From an uncultured beta proteobacterium (lineage in GTDB: Bacteria > Pseudomonadota > Gammaproteobacteria > Burkholderiales > Rhodocyclaceae): a DNA stretch of 42,948 nucleotides. Shown in pieces: positions 17,313 to 27,999 of this stretch. Location: contig CAIVQO010000093.1 in the NCBI GenBank assembly GCA_903908065.1, positions 1 to 42,948 on the forward strand, in the 5' to 3' direction. The position numbers were made by a program, and so were the translations under genes. A model generated the notes under the pieces. The model did not search any database. It saw only the letters and a program-made list of their open reading frames with translations, and was not told the DNA's origin. Each line of letters begins with the position of its first letter. Position 1 is the first letter of the stretch.

Positions 17313-17392
17313 CTGCTTTCGATAAGCAGGGCGCCGCACGTGATCTCCGCGTGAATTCCGCGTTACGTGTGCGCCCTGTTGCTTTTCTGGAG
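17313..17392 (+). promoter_or_regulatory. Structured 5' leader of thrS with two mutually exclusive hairpins
   Basis: The long stem 17324-17384 pairs CAGGGCGC (17327-17334) with GCGCCCTG (17371-17378), then CACGT with ACGTG, then CGCG with CGCG, and ends 2 bases before the Shine-Dalgarno CTGGAG (17387-17392). An upstream hairpin, CTGCTT (17313-17318) with AAGCAG (17324-17329), uses the same bases as the foot of the long stem, so the two compete. ThrRS autoregulates through a leader operator in E. coli. A similar role here is inferred, and no T-box motif is seen. A TAAAAT at 17305-17310 is a possible -10. Confidence 0.45.
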
Positions 17393-17400
17393 TTTGCAAA

Positions 17401-19317
17401 ATGCCGGTGATCACCCTGCCTGATGGATCGAAACGCGAGTATGCGCAAGCACTGACCGTGGCTGAGGTGGCCGCGTCGATCGGTGCCGGGCTGGCCAAGG
17501 CTGCGATCGCCGGCCGTGTAGATGGCGTTCTGGTCGATACGTCCTATTCCATTGGGAACGACATACAACTGGCGATCGTTACCGACAAGGATGCCGATGG
17601 CCTGGAAATCATCCGTCATTCCACCTCGCACCTGATGGCGTACGCGGTCAAGGAACTGTTCCCCGAGGCTCAGGTGACGATTGGACCGGTAGTGGAAAAC
17701 GGCTTCTACTACGACTTCGCCTACAAGCGGCCGTTCACGCCCGAAGATTTGGCAGCCATCGAAAAGCGCATGGCCGAGCTGTCGAAGAAGGATTTTCCTG
17801 TGACGCGGGAAGTCTGGCCGCGCGACAAGGCCGTCGAGTTCTTCAAATCCATCGGCGAACACTACAAGGCCGAGCTGATCGCCGCGATTCCCGCCGGCGA
17901 AGATGTTTCGCTGTATCGCGAGGGAGATTTCATCGACCTGTGTCGCGGCCCGCACGTGTCTTCCACCGGCAAGCTCAAGCATTTCAAGCTGATGAAGGTG
18001 GCCGGCGCCTACTGGCGCGGCGATTCGAAGAACGAGCAGTTGCAGCGTGTTTACGGCACGGCCTGGGCGAAGAAGGAAGAACTCGATGCCTACCTGCACA
18101 TGCTGGAAGAGGCCGAGAAGCGCGACCACCGCAAGCTGGGTCGCCAGCTCGACCTGTTCCATCTGCAGGAAGAGGCGCCGGGACTCGTCTTCTGGCATCC
18201 GCATGGCTGGACGGTCTGGCAGGAGATCGAGCAATACATGCGGCGGGTTTATCGTGACAACGGCTATCAGGAAGTGCGCTGCCCGCAGATACTTGACCGC
18301 GCCTTGTGGGAAAGGTCGGGCCACTGGGAACACTTCCACGCCAACATGTTCACCACGGCGTCGGAAAACCGCGACTACGGCGTCAAGCCGATGAACTGTC
18401 CCGGCCACATCCAGCTGTTCAACACCGACGTGCGCTCCTACCGCGACCTGCCGTTGCGCTACGGCGAGTTCGGCTCTTGCCACCGCAACGAGCCTTCGGG
18501 TGCCTTGCACGGCGTGATGCGCGTTCGCGGCTTCACTCAGGACGACGGCCACATTTTTTGTACAGACGACCAAATCCAGCCCGAGGTCACAGCCTTCAAT
18601 TCGCTCGTTCGCAAGGTGTATTCCGACTTCGGCTTCAGCGATGTGGCGGTCAAACTGGCCTTGCGACCGGCTAGCCGGGTCGGCTCGGACGAGGTTTGGG
18701 ACAAAGCCGAGGCTGCGCTGCGCGCTGCGCTGACTGCAAGTGGCCTGACTTGGGAAGAACTGCCCGGCGAAGGGGCTTTCTATGGCCCCAAAATCGAGTT
18801 CCACATCAAGGATGCGATCGGTCGCTCCTGGCAGTGCGGCACGGTGCAGGTCGATTTCTCCATGCCGCAGCGCCTAGGCGCCGAATTTGTCGGCGAGGAC
18901 AACGCCCGCCATACGCCCGTGATGCTGCATCGCGCCATCCTGGGTTCGCTGGAACGCTTCATCGGAATCCTGGTTGAAAACCATGCCGGCGCGTTCCCGC
19001 TCTGGCTGGCGCCGGTGCAGGCGGTGGTCACCAGTATCTCGGAAGGTCAGGCCGATTACGCGGAAAATGTCGCAAAAATGCTGCGCGAAGCCGGATTGCG
19101 CGTCGAATGCGATTTGCGCGGTGAGAAAATTAACTATAAAATACGAGAACATAGCTTGTTGAAGCGGCCTTACATCGTTGTCGTGGGCGACAAGGAAAAG
19201 GCCGCAGGGTTGGTTGCTTTGCGTGCCCGGGGCAATAAGGATCTCGGGCAGATGTCCCCCCAGGCCTTGATCGAACGTCTGTTGCATGAGAAATGCACCA
19301 GAAGCTCGGAGGTCTGA
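17401..19317 (+). CDS. thrS: Threonine--tRNA ligase
   Basis: The 638-residue class II synthetase, close to E. coli ThrRS in length, charges tRNA-Thr in the cytoplasm. It has an N-terminal TGS domain (1-62), an editing domain with HSTSH (His73, His77) and a later DLCRGPH, a catalytic core with zinc ligands in MNCPGH, GHIFC and [10 protein letters not shown], and a C-terminal anticodon-binding domain (about 535-638). It starts the translation cluster thrS-infC-rpmI-rplT-pheS-pheT-ihfA and is preceded by a structured leader. The stop is 28 bases before infC, and no terminator is seen between them, so the two are probably co-transcribed. Confidence 0.98.
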   Translation: MPVITLPDGSKREYAQALTVAEVAASIGAGLAKAAIAGRVDGVLVDTSYSIGNDIQLAIVTDKDADGLEIIRHSTSHLMAYAVKELFPEAQVTIGPVVENGFYYDFAYKRPFTPEDLAAIEKRMAELSKKDFPVTREVWPRDKAVEFFKSIGEHYKAELIAAIPAGEDVSLYREGDFIDLCRGPHVSSTGKLKHFKLMKVAGAYWRGDSKNEQLQRVYGTAWAKKEELDAYLHMLEEAEKRDHRKLGRQLDLFHLQEEAPGLVFWHPHGWTVWQEIEQYMRRVYRDNGYQEVRCPQILDRALWERSGHWEHFHANMFTTASENRDYGVKPMNCPGHIQLFNTDVRSYRDLPLRYGEFGSCHRNEPSGALHGVMRVRGFTQDDGHIFCTDDQIQPEVTAFNSLVRKVYSDFGFSDVAVKLALRPASRVGSDEVWDKAEAALRAALTASGLTWEELPGEGAFYGPKIEFHIKDAIGRSWQCGTVQVDFSMPQRLGAEFVGEDNARHTPVMLHRAILGSLERFIGILVENHAGAFPLWLAPVQAVVTSISEGQADYAENVAKMLREAGLRVECDLRGEKINYKIREHSLLKRPYIVVVGDKEKAAGLVALRARGNKDLGQMSPQALIERLLHEKCTRSSEV

Positions 19318-19345
19318 TTTTTTGATTTTTATGGAGAATTGAACC

Positions 19346-19873
19346 ATCGCTCAAGAAAAGACGCAGCGCCTCAATGAGGAAATCACCGCACCCGAAGTCC
19401 GTTTGGTTGGGGAAGGCGGCGAACAACTGGGCATAGTCCCGATCCGACAGGCGCTGGCGCTGGCCGACGAAGCTGGCTTGGACCTCGTAGAGATTGCGCC
19501 GATGGCGACGCCGCCGGTCTGCAAGATCATGGACATCGGCAAGTTCAAGTATCAGGAAGCCAAGCGCCAGCACGAGGCCAAGCTGAAGCAGAAGCAGGTG
19601 GTGGTAAAGGAAGTGAAGTTCCGCCCCGGTACCGACGAGAACGATTACCAGATCAAACTGCGTAACGTGATCAAGTTCCTGGGCGAAGGCGACAAGGCGA
19701 AGATCACCCTTCGCTTCCGCGGTCGCGAAATGGCGCACCAGGAGATCGGCATGCGCATGCTGGAGCGAATCAAGGGCGACCTGGAACAGCAGGCGCTGGT
19801 GGAGCAGTGGCCGAAGATGGAAGGGCGCCAACTGATCATGGTGCTGGCACCGTCGAAGAAGAAGGCGGCCTGA
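19346..19873 (+). CDS. infC: Translation initiation factor IF-3, AUC start codon
   Basis: The frame from ATC at 19346 gives 175 residues, beginning after the initiator with [20 protein letters not shown], the conserved IF-3 N-terminus. The usual ATG/GTG/TTG search would start too late, at TTG 19403. A GGAGAA Shine-Dalgarno lies at 19333-19338. IF-3 binds the 30S subunit and proofreads start codons. The rare start codon is the known basis of infC autoregulation in E. coli (AUU), because IF-3 discriminates against it. The N domain, the lysine-rich linker ([20 protein letters not shown]) and the C domain ([13 protein letters not shown]) are all present. It lies downstream of thrS, with rpmI following. 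Confidence 0.96.
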   Translation: MAQEKTQRLNEEITAPEVRLVGEGGEQLGIVPIRQALALADEAGLDLVEIAPMATPPVCKIMDIGKFKYQEAKRQHEAKLKQKQVVVKEVKFRPGTDENDYQIKLRNVIKFLGEGDKAKITLRFRGREMAHQEIGMRMLERIKGDLEQQALVEQWPKMEGRQLIMVLAPSKKKAA

Positions 19874-19984
19874 GTATTTAGCAGCAAACCCGCTGGCTGG
19901 ATCTGCGGGAATAGAAGTGGTTGCGGGTCATCAAGCGCTCCCGAGGCGGGAGCCACCTGGCAGCCATGCAATAGGGAGTCTTCG
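19874..19984 (+). promoter_or_regulatory. rpmI leader with hairpins, possible L20 autoregulatory site
   Basis: This spacer between infC and rpmI can form a hairpin with arms CCCGC/GCGGG and a second perfect one, GCTCCC/GGGAGC, at 19937-19953, before the GGGAG Shine-Dalgarno. In E. coli, L20 represses rpmI-rplT by binding such a leader. The role here is inferred from position only. Confidence 0.3.
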
Positions 19985-20182
19985 ATGCCGAAGATGAAAA
20001 CCAAGAGCGGTGCCAAGAAGCGCTTTATCGTGCGCGCTTCCGGTGGCATCAAGCGCGGTGGGGCGTTCAAGCGCCACATCCTGACCAAGAAAACCACCAA
20101 GAGCAAGCGCCAGTTGCGCGGCGTCCTCGCCGTGCATGCCTCCGACGTCAAGTCGGTGCGTGCCATGCTGCCCAACGCCTAA
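19985..20182 (+). CDS. rpmI: 50S ribosomal protein L35
   Basis: The 65-residue, highly basic protein begins [14 protein letters not shown] and ends VRAMLPNA, with the RHILTKK motif in the form [18 protein letters not shown]. This matches L35 in length and sequence. It is a structural protein of the large ribosomal subunit. It is placed between infC and rplT, as in most proteobacteria, with a 11-base gap to rplT and a GGGAG ribosome-binding site. Confidence 0.97.
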   Translation: MPKMKTKSGAKKRFIVRASGGIKRGGAFKRHILTKKTTKSKRQLRGVLAVHASDVKSVRAMLPNA

Positions 20183-20193
20183 GGAGAGACGCC

Positions 20194-20553
20194 ATGCCAA
20201 GAGTCAAACGTGGTGTAACGGCGCGCGCGCGCCACAAGAAGGTTCTCGACCAGGCCAAGGGCTATCGCGGACGTCGTTCGAAGGTCTATCGCATCGCCAA
20301 AGAGGCGGTGATGAAGGCCGGGCAATATGCCTATCGCGACCGTCGCCAGCGCAAGCGCCAGTTCCGTGTGCTGTGGATCGCCCGTATCAACGCGGCGGCA
20401 CGTGAATTGGGCATGAAGTACAGCACCCTGATGAATGGCCTGAAGAAGGCCTCGATCGAAGTTGATCGCAAGGTGCTGGCGGATCTCGCGGTGTTTGACA
20501 AGGCGGCGTTTGCAGCCCTGGCCGAGCAGGCCAAGGCAAAGCTCGCGGCCTGA
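20194..20553 (+). CDS. rplT: 50S ribosomal protein L20
   Basis: The 119-residue basic protein starts [18 protein letters not shown] and contains [32 protein letters not shown] and [11 protein letters not shown], all hallmarks of L20. It is essential for early 50S assembly and in E. coli represses its own operon. Ribosome-binding site AAGGAGA lies just upstream. It is followed by a strong terminator before pheS. Confidence 0.98.
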   Translation: MPRVKRGVTARARHKKVLDQAKGYRGRRSKVYRIAKEAVMKAGQYAYRDRRQRKRQFRVLWIARINAAARELGMKYSTLMNGLKKASIEVDRKVLADLAVFDKAAFAALAEQAKAKLAA

Positions 20554-21675
<1,122 letters not shown>

Positions 21676-21700
21676 GCGCCACGCGCGAGTCCGAACCATC

Positions 21701-24079
21701 ATGCAATTTTCCGAATCCTGGCTGCGCAGCCTGTGCAATCCATCGCTCTCCAACGAGGAGCTGTGTCATCTGCTGACCATGGCCGGCCTCGAAGTCGAAG
21801 AGAACGAGCCCGTCGCCCCGGTGTTTGCGGGCGTCGTCGTCGCCCAGGTGCTGACGGTGGAAAAGCATCCCGACGCTGACAAGCTCAAGCTGTGCTCGGT
21901 CGACGTCGGCGAAGCTACACCGCTGCAAATCGTCTGCGGTGCGCCCAACGTTGCGGCGGGCATGAAGGTGCCCTGCGCCCGCGTCGGCGCCAGCCTGCCC
22001 GGCATCGCGATTAAGAAGGCCAAAGTGCGCGGCATTGAAAGCCACGGCATGCTTTGTTCGGCGCGCGAACTCGGATTGTCCGAGGACCACGCCGGCCTCT
22101 TGCCGCTGGCCGCCGATGCCGTGGTCGGCAGCGACATTCGCAAGCACCTGGATCTTGATGATCGCAAGATCACCATCAAGCTGACGCCCAACCGTGCCGA
22201 CTGCCTCTCGCTGTCAGGCATTGCGCGCGAACTCGCGGCGCTGACCGGTGCCCCATTGGCGCTGCCCGAGGTTGAGCCCATTGCAGCCGCGATCGCGGAT
22301 ACGCGAAAAATCCAGCTCGATGCCCCGGCATCCTGCCCGCGCTACTGCGGCCGCATCATTCGTGGCGTCAAGGCCGATGCGCCGACGCCGGAATGGATGA
22401 AGCGCCGCATCGAACGCAGCGGCATTCGTTCGATTTCCTTCCTGGTCGATGTCACCAACTACGTGATGCTGGAACTCGGCCAGCCGTTGCATGCTTTTGA
22501 CGATGCCGAACTGGCCGGCGCGATCCATGTGCGCCTGCCCGCGCCGGGCGAACAGCTGCTGTTGCTTAACGAGCAGACGGTGGCACCCTCGGCGGATACG
22601 GCACTGATCGCCGACGACGAAAAGCCGCTGGCGATGGCCGGTGTGATGGGGGGCGAACATTCCGGAATTTCCGACTCGACGCGCGACCTGTTCCTCGAAA
22701 GCGCCTTCTTCCCGCCGGCGGCGATTGCCGGCAAGGCGCGCGCGCTGGGCTTTTCCTCAGATGCCTCGCACCGTTACGAGCGCGGCGTCGATTTCGACCT
22801 GCAACGTCGTGCCATCGAGCGTGCCACGCAATTGATCCTCGAAACCTGCGGCGGCCAACCCGGCCCGGTGGTCGAGGCGGTTGCCGCGGAGCACTTGCCG
22901 ACACGCAAGCCGGTGCTGTTGCGCAGCGAACGGGCTGACCGCGTGCTGGGTATTGCCCTGCCTGGCGGGCGCATCGAAGCCATGCTGAAGAGCCTTGGCC
23001 TTGCCGTCGAGCGGGTTGCTGACGGCTTTCGCGTAACACCGCCTACGTTCCGTTTCGATATCGAGATCGAGGAAGATCTGATCGAGGAAATCGCGCGGCT
23101 CCATGGTTACGACAATATTCCGTCCCTGCCGCCGGTGGCGCGCATGGCGATGATGCCTGCCAGCGAATCGCGAAAGTCGGCGATGGCGTTACGGCGACAG
23201 GTCGCGGCGCGCGATTACCACGAGGTCGTCACCTACAGCTTCGTTGAAGCCGCCTGGGAGGCGGACTTTGCCGCCAACGCCACACCGGTGGTGCTGGCCA
23301 ATCCGATTGCCAGCCAGATGGGCGTGATGCGCTCAAGCCTGATCGGGGGCCTGGTCGGCACGCTGGCCGCCAATCGCAAGCGACAGATCGAACGCGTGCG
23401 GGTGTTCGAGATCGGGCGTTGCTTCCGACGTGAAGCGGGGTCCGGTCCGGTGGCTGGCTTCGCCCAGCCCCTGCGCCTGGGTGCCCTTGCGGCCGGCCCG
23501 GCGCAACCGGAGCAATGGGGCGCCGCGACGCGCCGCGTCGATTTCTTCGACCTCAAGGCCGACGTCGAGGACTTGTTCGCCCCGCGCCACCTGGAATTCG
23601 TCAAGGCCGTGCATCCGGCCCTGCATCCCGGCCGCTGTGCCCAAATCCGGCTGGATGGTGCGGCTGTCGGCGTGATCGGCGAATTGCATCCGCGCTGGGT
23701 GCAGAAGTATGAATTGGGTACCGCGCCGGTGTCGTTCGAGATCGAACTGCCTGCCCTGTTGGGCACACCCTTCCCGGCGTATGCCGAGGTGTCCCGTTTG
23801 CCTGCTGTGGTGCGCGATCTGGCCCTGGTGGTGCCGCAGGCGCAGGCCCTGGCGCCTTTGCTAGCGGCGCTGCGGGACGCTGCGCCGGCCTTCGTGCGGG
23901 ATGTGGCTTTATTCGATGTGTATCAGGGCAAGGGCCTCGCCGATGGCGAAAAAAGCCTTGCCTTCCGGATAGTTATGCAAGATACTCAACGCACTCTCGA
24001 GGATGCGGAAGTGGATGCGGTGATCGCCGATCTGCTGGCGATGGCCGCTCGTGACTTTGGTGCGTCATTGCGGGGATAA
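21701..24079 (+). CDS. pheT: Phenylalanine--tRNA ligase beta subunit
   Basis: The 792-residue subunit has an N-terminal tRNA-binding (EMAP/OB) domain (about 40-150, [17 protein letters not shown]), B3/B4 editing domain (about 210-375), B5 domain (about 400-475), an inactive synthetase-like core and a C-terminal FDX-ACB anticodon-binding domain (about 700-792, [16 protein letters not shown]...). Length is normal for the family. It partners PheS in phenylalanylation of tRNA-Phe. ihfA follows after 17 bases, the usual betaproteobacterial and gammaproteobacterial order. A 13-of-14 variant of the dispersed motif (AAAGTCGGCGATGG) is at 23173-23186. Confidence 0.98.
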   Translation: MQFSESWLRSLCNPSLSNEELCHLLTMAGLEVEENEPVAPVFAGVVVAQVLTVEKHPDADKLKLCSVDVGEATPLQIVCGAPNVAAGMKVPCARVGASLPGIAIKKAKVRGIESHGMLCSARELGLSEDHAGLLPLAADAVVGSDIRKHLDLDDRKITIKLTPNRADCLSLSGIARELAALTGAPLALPEVEPIAAAIADTRKIQLDAPASCPRYCGRIIRGVKADAPTPEWMKRRIERSGIRSISFLVDVTNYVMLELGQPLHAFDDAELAGAIHVRLPAPGEQLLLLNEQTVAPSADTALIADDEKPLAMAGVMGGEHSGISDSTRDLFLESAFFPPAAIAGKARALGFSSDASHRYERGVDFDLQRRAIERATQLILETCGGQPGPVVEAVAAEHLPTRKPVLLRSERADRVLGIALPGGRIEAMLKSLGLAVERVADGFRVTPPTFRFDIEIEEDLIEEIARLHGYDNIPSLPPVARMAMMPASESRKSAMALRRQVAARDYHEVVTYSFVEAAWEADFAANATPVVLANPIASQMGVMRSSLIGGLVGTLAANRKRQIERVRVFEIGRCFRREAGSGPVAGFAQPLRLGALAAGPAQPEQWGAATRRVDFFDLKADVEDLFAPRHLEFVKAVHPALHPGRCAQIRLDGAAVGVIGELHPRWVQKYELGTAPVSFEIELPALLGTPFPAYAEVSRLPAVVRDLALVVPQAQALAPLLAALRDAAPAFVRDVALFDVYQGKGLADGEKSLAFRIVMQDTQRTLEDAEVDAVIADLLAMAARDFGASLRG

Positions 24080-24096
24080 AAGGGGGCAGAGCAAAA

Positions 24097-24402
24097 ATGA
24101 CATTGACCAAGGCGGAACTCGCCGATCTGTTGTTCGACAAGGTCGGCCTCAACAAGCGCGAAGCGAAAGACATGGTCGAGGCTTTTTTCGACGAGGTGCG
24201 CTTGGCGCTGGAGAAAGGCGACAGCGTCAAGCTGTCCGGTTTCGGCAATTTCCAGTTGCGCGACAAGCCGCAGCGTCCGGGCCGCAACCCCAAGACGGGA
24301 GAGGAAATCCCGATCACCGCCCGTCGCGTCGTCACCTTCCACGCCAGCCAGAAGCTCAAGGCCGCCGTCGAGGCTCACCCGCGTGGCAACGGCCAGCAAT
24401 AG
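24097..24402 (+). CDS. ihfA: Integration host factor subunit alpha
   Basis: The 101-residue DNABII protein starts [18 protein letters not shown] and contains the [10 protein letters not shown] signature and the DNA-intercalating arm [18 protein letters not shown] with its conserved proline. IHF bends DNA at specific sites as a heterodimer with IhfB, acting in replication, recombination and transcription. Its position after pheT is classic. It overlaps the MerR-type gene by 20 bases. Confidence 0.97.
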   Translation: MTLTKAELADLLFDKVGLNKREAKDMVEAFFDEVRLALEKGDSVKLSGFGNFQLRDKPQRPGRNPKTGEEIPITARRVVTFHASQKLKAAVEAHPRGNGQQ

Positions 24403-24751
24403 TCGCGACGAACTGCCGCCGATCCCGGCGAAGCGCTACTTCACCATCGGCGAAGTCAGCGAGTTGTGTGGCGTCAAGCCGCATGTGCTGCGTTATTGGG
24501 AACAGGAATTCACGCAGCTGCGTCCGGTCAAGCGGCGCGGCAATCGGCGCTACTACCAGCATCACGAAGTCCTGCTGGTCAGACGGATACGGGAACTGCT
24601 GTATCAGGAAGGTTTCACCATCAGCGGCGCGCGCAATCGTCTCGACGACGGCCCGGGCCGACCTGCCGAGACAGCTCTGCCTGCCAGTGCTGCGCCGGCC
24701 TCATTACGCGCAGAACTCGCTGCCATCATCGAATTCCTGCGTGCTGCCTGA
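24383..24751 (+). CDS. MerR-family transcriptional regulator
   Basis: The 122-residue protein has an N-terminal winged helix-turn-helix of the MerR family (about 19-85: [47 protein letters not shown]) and a short Ala-rich helical tail without metal-binding cysteines. This small MerR-like protein commonly follows ihfA in betaproteobacteria, and its target is unknown. The start is a GTG at 24383 inside the ihfA 3' end. An ATG start is not available before the conserved region, so the exact start is uncertain. It is probably translated with ihfA. Confidence 0.88.
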   Translation: MATASNSRDELPPIPAKRYFTIGEVSELCGVKPHVLRYWEQEFTQLRPVKRRGNRRYYQHHEVLLVRRIRELLYQEGFTISGARNRLDDGPGRPAETALPASAAPASLRAELAAIIEFLRAA

Positions 24752-24771
24752 GTTTCGGGCGGTTTCCTTGC

Positions 24772-24777
24772 TATAAT
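24772..24777 (+). promoter_or_regulatory. -10 element (TATAAT) of tRNA-Pro
   Basis: A perfect TATAAT lies 10 bases before the tRNA. The -35 region is weak. The tRNA probably has its own promoter in addition to any readthrough from ihfA-merR. Confidence 0.55.
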
Positions 24778-24787
24778 TTCCGTTCGT

Positions 24788-24864
24788 CGGGGCGTGGCGC
24801 AGCCTGGTAGCGCACTTGCATGGGGTGCAAGGGGTCGCGAGTTCGAATCCCGCCGCCCCGACCA
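24788..24864 (+). tRNA. tRNA-Pro (anticodon GGG)
   Basis: Acceptor stem CGGGGCG/CGCCCCG, D arm GCGC...GCGC, anticodon stem CTTGC/GCAAG with loop ATGGGGT (anticodon GGG), T arm GCGAG-TTCGAAT-CCCGC with a non-canonical G-G closing contact next to it, and encoded CCA. The location after merR is common in the class. Confidence 0.95.
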
Positions 24865-24872
24865 GTAATACC

Positions 24873-24906
24873 AAGGGTTTCCAGTCACAAGCTGGAAACC
24901 CTTTTT
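24873..24906 (+). terminator. Rho-independent terminator after tRNA-Pro
   Basis: A 12-bp stem, AAGGGTTTCCAG with CTGGAAACCCTT, and a 7-base loop run into a T tract (24902-24906). Confidence 0.9.
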
Positions 24907-24934
24907 CATTGGTGGCCAAGAATCCGCCGTGGCG

Positions 24935-24946
24935 CCAGCGCCGACT
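24935..24946. repeat. Dispersed 12-mer CCAGCGCCGACT (intergenic copy)
   Basis: Exact copy in the 215-base spacer between tRNA-Pro and the next gene, preceded by GCG and followed by TTTTG. Apart from this and the tRNA terminator I see nothing in that spacer. Confidence 0.75.
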
Positions 24947-25079
24947 TTTGCATGCACTAGCGCAAGGCAATTCCGGAAGGGGGAATAACGCGGGAAACCA
25001 CGTCGATTTCCAGATTGCATGAGCGCGAGGGCGGGCGCAGGATACGCGAAGTCCATGCAACGCCGAAAGGGTCCCACCC

Positions 25080-25298
25080 ATGCGCATTCAATCCGTCGAA
25101 CTGGTTTCCTTGCCCAATGCTCCAAAGTGGCAGGAGAAGATTTACCGTGCCCATCTGGATAACGGCGAGGACATGGACCTGTTCCAGCAACACTGGGATG
25201 TGCCGCTGCCGCCGGAAAGCCTGGTTGGTTTGACGGTCGAGGAAGCGCGGGTCAAGCGCAACGAACGCATGTTCGCGATCGCTTCCGGCAATCACTGA
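25080..25298 (+). CDS. Small hypothetical protein
   Basis: A 72-residue protein that I do not recognise. It begins [20 protein letters not shown] and has a mixed, protein-like composition with conserved-looking elements ([33 protein letters not shown]) and no signal peptide or membrane helix, so it is likely cytoplasmic. The ribosome-binding site is weak. The stop overlaps the end of the convergent DUF482/GNAT gene by 7 bases. The other frames here read as low-quality sequence, which favours this one as real. Confidence 0.6.
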   Translation: MRIQSVELVSLPNAPKWQEKIYRAHLDNGEDMDLFQQHWDVPLPPESLVGLTVEEARVKRNERMFAIASGNH

Positions 25299-26446
25299 TT
25301 GGCATCACCTGCTGCGTTCCGGCGGAACGGAAGCCGGTTGGCGGTTTCCGCTTCATAGTCCTGCATCGCGGCGTCTTCGCGGTTGATGAAGTTCGCCACG
25401 GCGCGCCGCATTCCCGGATCGGCAATCCAGAATCCTGACCAGGTCGGCACCGGTTCAAAGCCTCGAGCGAGTTTGTGCTCGCCTTGGGCGCCCGGCTCGA
25501 ACCGTTGCAAGCCGTGGCGGATGCAATACTCAATGCCCTGGTAATAACAGAGTTCAAAGTGCAGGCCGGGGGCATCGACGTCCGTACCCCAATGGCGTCC
25601 GTAGAGGGTTCTTGCGTCGCGGTAGCAAATCGCAGATGCCAATGGGGTATCTCCTCCAAAGGCCAGAAACACCACCACCTGGCGACCTAGACCTCGCGCT
25701 ACTTGCGGAAAGAATTCCGCGGGGAAAGCCGGATGGTTGCCATAGCGGATGAAGGTATTCCGATACTGGCGATGGATCGCCTGCCACAGCGCGTCATCGA
25801 TTTCGTCGCCGTGACGAACCTCCAGGCGCAGGCCGCATTCGGTGACTGCACGTCGTTCGCGTTTCAGCTTCTTACGCTTGGCCGAGGTGAAGCCGGCAAG
25901 AAAGTCGTCGAAGGCCCCATAGCCCCGATTGAACCAGTGAAACTGCACTCCTCGCCGCATCAGCAGGCCCGCATGCTCCAGCAGCTTTCTATCTTCGTCC
26001 TCGACGAACAGACATTGCCAGGATGAGGCACCGCTTTCACCGACCAAGGCCTTCGCGGCTTCGACCAGCGCCGGTGCGATGCCTTGGCGATCAAGGCCCA
26101 GCCGCACCAGCAGTCGCGGGCCGGGTGAGGGCGTGTAGGGGATGCCGCTGACCAGTTTGGGGTAGTAGGGTATTCCGGCTTGGCGCCAGGCCCCGGGCCA
26201 GTTCCAGTCGCGTGAAAAGTCGCCAAACGAATGCGTGCGCAAGTAGAGCGGCAGCAGGCCAAGCAATTGGCCCTGCCCACGCAGCGCAATGTGTTGCGCC
26301 TGCCAGGCCATCGCCGTGCTACTGGCGCCGACTCTTTCCTCTGTGCCGAGAAAGGCGCGATTGGCAAACGGATCGCCACCGGTGTCGAGTCCGCTCCAGT
26401 CGGACTGCGAAATGTCGTCGGCGCTGGCATGCAGGCGAATTTCCAT
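25292..26446 (-). CDS. GNAT/FemAB-like family protein (DUF482, COG3146)
   Basis: The 384-residue protein starts at ATG 26446, with a GGTAGGA ribosome-binding site upstream; the frame extends to 26509 but without support. It matches the DUF482 family, which belongs to the GNAT superfamily related to FemAB peptidyl transferases: [71 protein letters not shown] and [15 protein letters not shown] with [10 protein letters not shown] near the end. The family is often called putative peptidoglycan biosynthesis or acyltransferase, but the substrate is not known. It diverges from surE. Two imperfect copies of the dispersed motif lie inside it (26322-26333 and 26417-26427). Confidence 0.85.
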   Translation of the reverse strand: MEIRLHASADDISQSDWSGLDTGGDPFANRAFLGTEERVGASSTAMAWQAQHIALRGQGQLLGLLPLYLRTHSFGDFSRDWNWPGAWRQAGIPYYPKLVSGIPYTPSPGPRLLVRLGLDRQGIAPALVEAAKALVGESGASSWQCLFVEDEDRKLLEHAGLLMRRGVQFHWFNRGYGAFDDFLAGFTSAKRKKLKRERRAVTECGLRLEVRHGDEIDDALWQAIHRQYRNTFIRYGNHPAFPAEFFPQVARGLGRQVVVFLAFGGDTPLASAICYRDARTLYGRHWGTDVDAPGLHFELCYYQGIEYCIRHGLQRFEPGAQGEHKLARGFEPVPTWSGFWIADPGMRRAVANFINREDAAMQDYEAETANRLPFRRNAAGDANQ

Positions 26447-26529
26447 GGCGTTGAATCCTACCTGCTCCAAGCCGGCATGCGCGATGCTGAAAAGGCTCGC
26501 AGGCTGCATGGGATTGCTCTATTCGGGCC

Positions 26530-26558
26530 TTCGAGGGCAGGCATCGTTCAGCTAAAAT
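26530..26558 (+). promoter_or_regulatory. Candidate surE promoter
   Basis: TAAAAT (26553-26558) lies 35 bases before the surE ATG, with a poor -35 (TTCGAG, 26530-26535) at 17-base spacing. Weak match, listed because the gene is divergent and needs a start here. Confidence 0.3.
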
Positions 26559-26593
26559 GCCCGACTGAATTCCCACCGGTTTGCCCTGATCCC

Positions 26594-27343
26594 ATGCGCA
26601 TCCTGCTCAGCAACGACGACGGCTATCTTGCGCCTGGATTGGCCCAGCTAGCAGGCAGCCTGGACGGGCTTGGCGAAATTGCCGTGGTGGCGCCCGAGCG
26701 CAACCGCAGCGGAGCCAGCAATTCGCTGACTCTGGATCTGCCCCTGCATCTGGGCAAGGCGGCCAATGGCCACATGTTCGTCAGCGGCACGCCGACGGAT
26801 TGCGTGCATCTGGCGGTCACAGGCTTGCTCGAACCGCAGCCGGACATGGTGGTTTCAGGCATCAATCTCGGCGCCAACATGGGTGACGACACGATCTACT
26901 CCGGCACCGTCGCCGCTGCGACCGAGGGCTATCTGCTTGGCGTGCCTGCCATCGCCATCTCGCTGGCGAGCTTTGCCGGCAAGCATTTCGCCACCGCGGG
27001 TCGAGTTGCCCGCGAACTCGTGCAACGATTTACCAGCCAGCCATTCAACGAACCGGTGCTGCTCAATGTCAACGTGCCGGACATCCCGTATGAAGAGTTG
27101 CGCGGCATCCGCGTTACTCGCCTGGGGCGTCGCCACAAGGCGGAGCCGGCGGTGAAATCGGTCAGCCCGCGCGGCGAAACGCTTTACTGGATCGGCCCCG
27201 CCGGTCCCGCCGCCGATGCCGGCGAAGGCACGGATTTCAATGCCGTTGAGCACGGCTGGGTTTCGGTCACGCCCTTGCAGATCGACCTGACCCACGCTGC
27301 CCAGATGGGGGCGGTACGCAGCTGGCTGGGCGTTGGCGCATGA
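26594..27343 (+). CDS. surE: 5'/3'-nucleotidase SurE
   Basis: The 249-residue protein starts at ATG 26594 ([16 protein letters not shown]); longer versions of the frame add unrelated sequence. The metal-binding Asp8-Asp9 in [21 protein letters not shown] and [22 protein letters not shown] are the catalytic motifs of this divalent-metal nucleotidase, which dephosphorylates nucleoside 5'- and 3'-monophosphates. It heads the stationary-phase survival cluster surE-pcm-nlpD-rpoS. Its TGA overlaps the pcm ATG by 4 bases. Confidence 0.97.
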   Translation: MRILLSNDDGYLAPGLAQLAGSLDGLGEIAVVAPERNRSGASNSLTLDLPLHLGKAANGHMFVSGTPTDCVHLAVTGLLEPQPDMVVSGINLGANMGDDTIYSGTVAAATEGYLLGVPAIAISLASFAGKHFATAGRVARELVQRFTSQPFNEPVLLNVNVPDIPYEELRGIRVTRLGRRHKAEPAVKSVSPRGETLYWIGPAGPAADAGEGTDFNAVEHGWVSVTPLQIDLTHAAQMGAVRSWLGVGA

Positions 27344-27999
27344 ATTCGGCGGCACTGACCGGGATCGGCATGACCTCGCAGCGCACCCGTGCGCGCATGG
27401 TCGAACGTTTGCGCGACCTCGGCATCACCGACGCGCGGGTGTTGCATGCGATGGGTTCGGTGCCACGCCACATCTTCCTGGAGCCGGCGCTGGCGCATCG
27501 CGCTTATGAAGACACGGCCTTGCCCCTGGGGTTCGGGCAAACCATCTCGCAGCCCTTTGTCGTTGCGCGCATGATCGAGCTGCTGATCGCCGGCCGGGAG
27601 CTCGGCAAGACGCTTGAAATCGGCGCTGGCTGCGGCTATCAGGCGGCCATCCTCGGCATGCTGTCGAAGCAGGTGTTTGCCGTCGAGCGTATCGCGCCCC
27701 TGCTGGCGAGGGCACGCGACAACCTGCGTCAGACCAAGCTTTCCCATGTGCGGCTCAAGCATGCCGATGGTAACCTGGGACTGCCGGAGGCCGCGCCCTT
27801 TGATACCATCATTCTTGCCGCCGCCGCAGCTGCCGTGCCCAGGTCCCTGCTGGCGCAGCTTGCGCCCGGAGGACGCCTGGTGATGCCCCTGGGGGGCGCC
27901 GAGCAGGTGATCAGCCTGATCGAGCGAAGCGAAAAGGGCTTCGTCGAAAGTCGTTTTGACGCTGTGCGTTTCGTACCTTTGCTGCCGGGGGTGGAATGA
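27340..27999 (+). CDS. pcm: Protein-L-isoaspartate O-methyltransferase
   Basis: The 219-residue enzyme repairs isoaspartyl residues in aged proteins with S-adenosylmethionine. It has [18 protein letters not shown] (substrate and catalytic loop), the SAM-binding motif [28 protein letters not shown], and GGRLVMPLG. The length matches the family. It is coupled to surE by ATGA and overlaps nlpD by 4 bases (27996-27999), so the whole cluster is likely one transcript. Confidence 0.97.
   Translation: MNSAALTGIGMTSQRTRARMVERLRDLGITDARVLHAMGSVPRHIFLEPALAHRAYEDTALPLGFGQTISQPFVVARMIELLIAGRELGKTLEIGAGCGYQAAILGMLSKQVFAVERIAPLLARARDNLRQTKLSHVRLKHADGNLGLPEAAPFDTIILAAAAAAVPRSLLAQLAPGGRLVMPLGGAEQVISLIERSEKGFVESRFDAVRFVPLLPGVE

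Noticed and set aside
16825-18804. 659-codon open frame on the minus strand
   Set aside because: Only the part to 17250 is a gene (NTF2-like); the rest is antisense to thrS, arising from its high-GC codon pattern.
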